A DNA stretch of 64,000 nt. Origin: Torymus aiolomorphi (Eukaryota > Arthropoda > Insecta > Hymenoptera > Torymidae). This document shows positions 57,699-64,000 of the stretch, one piece after another. The stretch is from assembly GCA_036365515.1 (NCBI GenBank), contig CM070876.1:130333394-130397393 (forward strand), in the 5' to 3' direction. The translations under genes and the position numbers were made by a program. The notes below the pieces were generated by a model, which ran no database searches, was not told the DNA's origin, and saw only the letters and a program-made list of their open reading frames with translations. The stretch's first letter is position 1; every line of letters starts with the position of its first letter.

Positions 57699-58849
57699 TA
57701 CAACATTTATAAATTAATTATTCTTATAAAAGTCAACAAACTCCTAACCAAATTTACATTAAATCAAGGAACGCGGGAGCGTTCCGAAGGCAAGTATAGA
57801 AGAGCCTTAGGACGACCGCGTGATTATATACTTTGAAATGGATGTACGAGAAATTCAATGCGATTATATACCTATTGCGTTAGTTTTAACTATATAACAT
57901 ATCCCTATTAATCGAAAGCCATTTCATTGCTCTACTCAAATCGAAAGGTTTCATTTAAAAAGATTGTCTCATTCAAAAGATTTAGAGATCTGAATATTTT
58001 TATGTACTATTTCCGAATCTCCGAATCTCCATATTCTTCAGTACGCACAAACTATACATTTTTGTCCGACCGGTACATAGTATAGCATTTTTGTCCGACC
58101 GACTGGCAAAAGAGAGAGAGAGAGTGAGTGAGGGGGTAGAGTGAGAGAGAGAGGGAAAGAGAAGAGCGACGGAGAGAGAGAGAGAGAGGGAAAGAGAAGA
58201 GCGACGGAGAGAGAGAGAGAGAGGGAAAGAGAAGAGCGACGGAGAGAGAGAGAGAATCCGTATATGGTATATATATATATATATCTGGTCAACCAACCTA
58301 ACCTTATTATTTTATGTATACATAAAACTTTCAATATTACGCATTGGTCCATATACAATCATCATTTATATACAAGTTATATTCAAGACTTTTTACATCA
58401 TTGAAATTCGATAGATATTAAATGGACTTGGTATATCTCAGATATATTTTCAGATAAGTAGCAAACTATCATTATAAAATAAAAAAAATAATGTTATTAA
58501 TATAAGTATTGTTACTTTGTGAAATATTTTTTTTGTTATTACAGAGATATCAGAACAAGGATAATTGACAAGTAGATCATCTTTAAATAGTATGTAACAT
58601 AGAAGAGTTCAAAATTATTATTTTGTATTTTAAGGCCACCAAAAGATTAATTATGTTCAAGTCTGTCAAAGCATGCAACCTCCTGTAGTAGAAAAAATAG
58701 AAATACTGTTGCTGATAATATTCGCTCTAGCAGATCAAGCCTCGTTCTACTTTATGGTGTTTTAATTGTGGATATGCTTTACTGGCCCTATGATTTCTAA
58801 AGGTAAACTAGCATTATTAAAACACGGAAATAGTGATATATAAGATTTT
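57699..58849. repeat. LINE 3' end, GA-rich minisatellite and third copy of the helicase-fragment block
   Basis: 57,699-57,790 is LINE tail. 58,100-58,255 has three ~34-bp units of AGAGAAGAGCGACGGAGAGA. 58,345-58,849 is nearly identical to 28,197-28,690, including the TTATTACAG acceptor-like site and TCTAAAGGTAAAC. ORFs in the GA tract are artefacts. Confidence 0.8.
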
Positions 58850-61800
58850 GCAAGATGTATCTGATTGCTTATTAATTCAAGTGGTTTCTAGTTAAAATTT
58901 CAACGAATCTAAGTGTCGAATATAATGTAATTATATAGTGATTGGCTTATGGCAATGGGTGCCTATAAATAAAATAAAGTATCGGTATGATGTGTTAAAT
59001 GAAGTGTTGATAACAAATTTCTAACCTCTACTTAAAATCAGAATTTAAAATATTGGTCAGAGCCTTGGTTAAAAAAAAACATTTTTTGTCTATACTTCAA
59101 GAAACTTTGTTGATATTGGCGCTGTGCATATTTATTTACTTAAACATCAATTAAAAGATTATGTTAAGTGAACAATAAAATAGAGAAAAAGAAAAATGAT
59201 GTGTTATTGTTGTGAATAAAAGTGCTCAGTTAATCTAATTTTATAATTTTCTCATGGTGGGAGACGTCAAAATGTTTCAGAAGAGTTCTCAGTAAATATT
59301 GTGAAAATGTCTACAGATAAAAGTGCTCAGTTAATCTAATTTTATAATTTTGTCACGGTGGGAGACGTCAAAATGTTTCAGAGGAGATCTCAGTAATTTT
59401 TCTACACAAGATTCAGATAATTATTTCAAAAAGTATACAAGAATGTTACGGAAGCTTTTATTATCAGAAATTCTTAGTTCATAAACTGATACAAGATGTG
59501 TGGCAATCATGAGTTTCTACTATAAAAGAATGTCGAGAAAGCTTTCTTTTCCCAATGATTCTTAGTTCATAAACTTTTGTTTTTAATTTTGCAAGATGTA
59601 TCTGATTGCTTATTAATTCAAGTGGTTTCTAGTTAAAATTTAAACGAATCTAAGTGTCGAATATAATGTAATTATATAGTGATTGGCTTATGGCAATGGG
59701 TGCCTATAAATAAAATAAAGTATCGGTATGATGTGTTAAATGAAGTGTTGATAACAAATTTCTAACCTCTACTTAAAATCAGAATTTAAAATATTGGTCA
59801 GAGCCTTGGTTAAAAAAAAACATTTTTTGTCTATACTTCAAGAAACTTTGTTGATATTGGCGCTGTGCATATTTATTTACTTAAACATCAATTAAAAGAT
59901 TATGTTAAGTGAACAATAAAATAGAGAAAAAAGAAAAAATGATGTGTTATTGTTGTGAATAAAAGTGCTCAGTTAATCTAATTTTATAATTTTCTCATGG
60001 TGGGAGATGTCAAAATGTTTCAGAAGAGTTCTCAGTAAATATTGTGAAAATGTCTACGGATAAAAGTGCTCAGTTAATCTAATTTTATAATTTTCTCACG
60101 GTGGGAGACGTCAAAATGTTTCAGAGGAGTTCTCAGTAAATATTTTTCTACACAAGATTCAGATAATTATTTCAAAAAGTATACAAGAATGTTACGGAAG
60201 CTTTTATTATCAGAAATTCAAGATGTTTCAAGATGTTTTATATTTTAAAAGAATGGAGAAAGCTTTTTTCTCTCAATGATTCTTAGTTCATAAACTTTTG
60301 TGTTTAATTTTGCAAGATGTGTCTGATTGGTTATTAATTCAACTGGTTTCTAGTTAAAATTTCAACGAATCTAAGTGTCGAATATAATGTAATTATATAG
60401 TGATTGGCTTATGGCAATGGGTGCCTATAAATAAAATAAAGTATCGGTATGATGTGTTAAATGAAGTGTTGATAACAAATTTCTAACCTCTACTTAAAAT
60501 CAGAATTTAAAATATTGGTCAGAGCCTTGGTTAAAAAAACATTTTTTGTCTATACTTCAAGAAACTTTGTTGATATTGGCGCTGTGCATATTTATTTACT
60601 TAAACATCAATTAAAAGATTATGTTAAGTGAACAATAAAATAGAGAAAAAGAAAAAATGATGTGTTATTGTTGTGAATAAAAGTGCTCAGTTAATCTAAT
60701 TTTATAATTTTCTCATGGTGGGAGACGTCAAAATGTTTCAGAAGAGTTCTCAGTAAATATTGTGAAAATGTCTACGGATAAAAGTGCTCAGTTAATCTAA
60801 TTTTATAATTTTCTCACGGTGGGAGACGTCAAAATGTTTCAGAGGAGTTCTCAGTAAATATTTTTCTACACAAGATTCAGATAATTATTTCAAAAAGTAT
60901 ACAAGAATGTTACGGAAGCTTTTATTATCAGAAATTCAAGATGTTTCAAGATGTTTTATATTTTAAAAGAATGGAGAAAGCTTTTTTCTCTCAATGATTC
61001 TTAGTTCATAAACTTTTGTGTTTAATTTTGCAAGATGTGTCTGATTGGTTATTAATTCAACTGGTTTCTAGTTAAAATTTCAACGAATCTAAGTGTCGAA
61101 TATAATGTAATTATATAGTGATTGGCTTATGGCAATGGGTGCCTATAAATAAAATAAAGTATCGGTATGATGTGTTAAATGAAGTGTTGATAACAAATTT
61201 CTAACCTCTACTTAAAATCAGAATTTAAAATATTGGTCAGAGCCTTGGTTAAAAAAAAACATTTTTTGTCTATACTTCAAGAAACTTTGTTGATATTGGC
61301 GCTGTGCATATTTATTTACTTAAACATCAATTAAAAGATTATGTTAAGTGAACAATAAAATAAAGAAAAAGAAAAAATGATGTGTTATTGTTGTGAATAA
61401 AAGTGCTCAGTTAATCTAATTTTATAATTTTCTCATGGTGGGAGACGTCAAAATGTTTCAGAAGAGTTCTCAGTAAATATTGTGAAAATGTCTACGGATA
61501 AAAGTGCTCAGTTAATCTAATTTTATAATTTTGTCAACGGTGGGAGACGTCAAAATGTTTCAGAGGAGATCTCAGTAATTTTTCTACACAAGATTCAGAT
61601 AATTATTTCAAAAAGTATACAAGAATGTTACGGAAGCTTTTATTATCAGAAATTCTTAGTTCATAAACTGATACAAGATGTGTGGCAATCATGAGTTTCT
61701 ACTATAAAAGAATGTCGAGAAAGCTTTCTTTTCCCAATGATTCTTAGTTCATAAACTTTTGTTTTTAATTTTGCAAGATGTATCTGATTGCTTATTAATT

Positions 61801-62640
61801 CAAGTGGTTTCTAGTTAAAATTTAAACGAATCTAAGTGTCGAATATAATGTAATTATATAGTGATTGGCTTATGGCAATGGGTGCCTATAAATAAAATAA
61901 AGTATCGGTATGATGTGTTAAATGAAGTGTTGATAACAAATTTCTAACCTCTACTTAAAATCAGAATTTAAAATATTGTTCAGAGCCTTGGATAAAAAAA
62001 AACATTTTTTGTCTATACTTCAAGAAACTTTGTTGATATTGGCGCTGTGCATATTTATTTACTTAAACATCAATTAAAAGATTATGTTAAGTGAACAATA
62101 AAATAGAGAAAAAGAAAAAATGATGTGTTATTGTTGTGAATAAAAGTGCTCAGTTAATCTAATTTTATAATTTTCTCATGGTGGGAGACGTCAAAATGTT
62201 TCAGAAGAGTTCTCAGTAAATATTGTGAAAATGTCTACGGATAAAAGTGCTCAGTTAATCTAATTTTATAATTTTCTCACGGTGGGAGACGTCAAAATGT
62301 TTCAGAGGAGTTCTCAGTAAATATTTTTCTACACAAGATTCAGATAATTATTTCAAAAAGTATACAAGAATGTTACGGAAGCTTTTATTATCAGAAATTC
62401 AAGATGTTTCAAGATGTTTTATATTTTAAAAGAATGGAGAAAGCTTTTTTTCTCTCAATGATTCTTAGTTCATAAACTTTTGTGTTTAATTTTGCAAGAT
62501 GTGTCTGATTGGTTATTAATTCAACTGGTTTCTAGTTAAAATTTCAACGAATCTAAGAGTTGAAAATATAATGTAATTATTATATAGTGATTGGCTTATC
62601 GTGATGGGCGCCAAATGTTTCAGAGTAGCTATCTGTTCTG
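58850..62640. repeat. Large satellite, ~720/742-bp units
   Basis: Units start at 58,850, 59,591, 60,312, 61,030 and 61,773, with a partial sixth from 62,494 (GCAAGATGTRTCTGATTG). Lengths 741, 721, 718, 743, 721. Two end types alternate as long, short, short, long, short. Inside each unit a ~104-bp segment (AGTGCTCAGTTAATCTAATT) is duplicated. Units are almost identical. No ORF. Confidence 0.95.
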
Positions 62641-64000
62641 TGAATTACCGTATATGAAACCATAATATATAAATTACTGTAATGGCTACTTTTTTATCTG
62701 CAACCAATATTTTAATTTGCTAGCGGATTGTGTTGCAGTAGTGTGGCTAGTTACAATGTATTTATTTTATAACTCTCTCCCGCTCCCCTCTCTTTCTCTC
62801 CCTCAACATATGTCAAACTCTGTACCAAGAACTTTAATGAGAGCCTAAATATTTTTTTTTAAACAATCAGTAAAACAAATAGTGGCTAAGGCAAATGTAT
62901 GAGTTTTCTCTGTATAATTAATCAACATCTGTCACACTCTGAACCAAGAACTTTAATGAAAACCTAAATATTTTTTAAAACAATCAGCAAAACAAATAGT
63001 ATTATTAATGTAACAACACAATTTGTCTAGTCTTTTTTTTTCTAGTCTCATCTATTCAATAACCACTCTCTACAAATGGTAATAATTTTTTTCATGCACG
63101 TACTAATACTAATAGTCTTGATATTTAAAACTTTCTACGAAAGTGTAAAATAAGGCAAGTATAGAAGTTTTTTCTGTATAATCTATGTATAATCTAAATA
63201 TAAAACTTTCTACGAAAGTATAAAATAAGGCAAGTATAGACGTTTTTTCTGTATAATATACTCTTCCTCTCTCTTCCCCGCCCTCTCTCACCCTCTCTCC
63301 CCCTCCCTTTCTTCTCTCTCTCTCTTAACATCCGTCAAACTCTGTACCAAAAACTTTAATCACAGCTTAAATATTTTTGTTTAATACAATCAACATGTTT
63401 AAAAAAAAAATAATTCCTTAAGTACGTTACGTACGTTAATTAAACACAAGAAAGTACTGAAATCAATTATATTGTAGTCAAGTACCCATAACTTAACTTG
63501 ACTGACATAATACAACTTTTCGTACCTACTCAAAAATATTCAGCTAGCGGGCATGAAGTACTATTTAACACCCAAGAGGCGTAATAGCTCTCATACTCCT
63601 ACAAAACTTTATAGAACCTACGCACTTTACGTCCGTGTGGGCAAAAATTATTTAAATTATATATAACTATCTTTTACTTCGTCGAGTAAATGTATACTGA
63701 ACAAATTATATGTATGTAGATTCAAATTCTTCATTGCAAATCAAACAAACGAAAGTTGTGAAATCAATTACCGATAGTCAAGTAGTGCAAACAACTCTCC
63801 GAAACAACTGTATGACTGATCTCAGAAATATATTATTCTAATTTGTTCATTCTTCTATACAAATTAAACACAAGAAAGTACTGAAATCAATTTATTGTAG
63901 TCAAGTATACCCATAAGTTAACTTGACTGAGATAATAGAACTTTTAGTACCTTGCGTGTAAAATTACATTTCACGCCCACGTTGTAACTTCAAAAATATT
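62640..64000. mobile_element. Inverted-repeat element, copy C, cut by the window edge
   Basis: CT-rich tract (62,773-62,815), ACTTTCTACGAAAGT-containing segments repeated at 63,130 and 63,205, and 63,480-64,000 similar to the left arm of copy A (31,650-31,915). Part of it (63,430-63,540 and 63,850-63,940) is repeated internally. The opposite arm would lie outside the window. Confidence 0.75.

Noticed and set aside
58000..58404. Ser/Leu- and Arg/Glu-rich ORFs
   Set aside because: Products of a GA/CT-rich minisatellite in different frames.
58850..62640. Regularly spaced repeats considered as CRISPR
   Set aside because: Units are ~720 bp contiguous tandem copies without unique spacers, in a eukaryotic genome.

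Overview
This window reads as a transposon-dense, AT-rich animal nuclear genome, most likely an insect and plausibly a hymenopteran (moderate to low confidence). The evidence is GT-AG introns, Ty3/gypsy, BEL/Pao, LINE, Helitron and piggyBac-like remnants, long microsatellites and satellite arrays. There is no bacterial-style operon, CRISPR array, rRNA or tRNA gene. Almost every recognisable coding segment belongs to a mobile element, usually broken.

Layout. (1) 1-5,836, minus strand: decayed Ty3/gypsy element (gypsy-1) with gag, protease, RT, RNase H, an accessory module, integrase, and an env-like glycoprotein ORF that runs off the left edge. (2) 5,837-13,508: noncoding AT-rich DNA with a ~183-bp satellite (7,600-9,425) split by a 507-bp foldback element, microsatellites and dispersed repeats. 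(3) 13,509-19,755, minus strand: a complete BEL/Pao insertion with a 5-bp target duplication (CTTAT), 1.1-kb LTRs about 2% diverged, a tRNA-Tyr primer site, and an interior lacking protease and RT so that Gag is fused in frame to RNase H. (4) 19,756-23,254: noncoding, with dispersed repeats and hairpins. (5) 23,255-27,306, plus strand: a transposase-like ORF followed at once by a well-supported multi-exon BEN-domain gene with a coiled coil and an acidic repeat tail. (6) 27,300-31,100: decayed, internally duplicated sequence with fragments of a DEVH-box RNA-helicase-like protein. (7) 31,140-33,700: a giant inverted repeat (~820-bp arms), with relatives at 47.4-49.1 kb and from 62.6 kb to the right edge. 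(8) 34,200-37,035, plus strand: a GC-richer, probably spliced gene of unknown function with a 24-residue tandem repeat. (9) 37,655-47,038, minus strand: a second, better preserved gypsy element (gypsy-2). Its integrase ORF carries an OTU-type cysteine protease domain and a macro-like segment upstream of an intact integrase, and a small beta-rich module lies between RNase H and integrase. (10) 49,142-50,611: Helitron N-terminal remnant, next to a 170-bp perfect palindrome. (11) 51,000-57,790, plus strand: a LINE hosting a piggyBac-like MITE and a TA-flanked MITE that itself hosts a BEL-like solo LTR. (12) 58,850-62,640: a ~720/742-bp satellite.

The most interesting candidates are the accessory OTU/macro-like/SH3-like modules of the gypsy pol regions, the transposase-BEN gene pair, the unknown repeat-containing gene at 34.7-37.0 kb, and the long inverted-repeat family, which could produce double-stranded RNA. 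Domain calls were made by eye from translated sequence; no database search was run.
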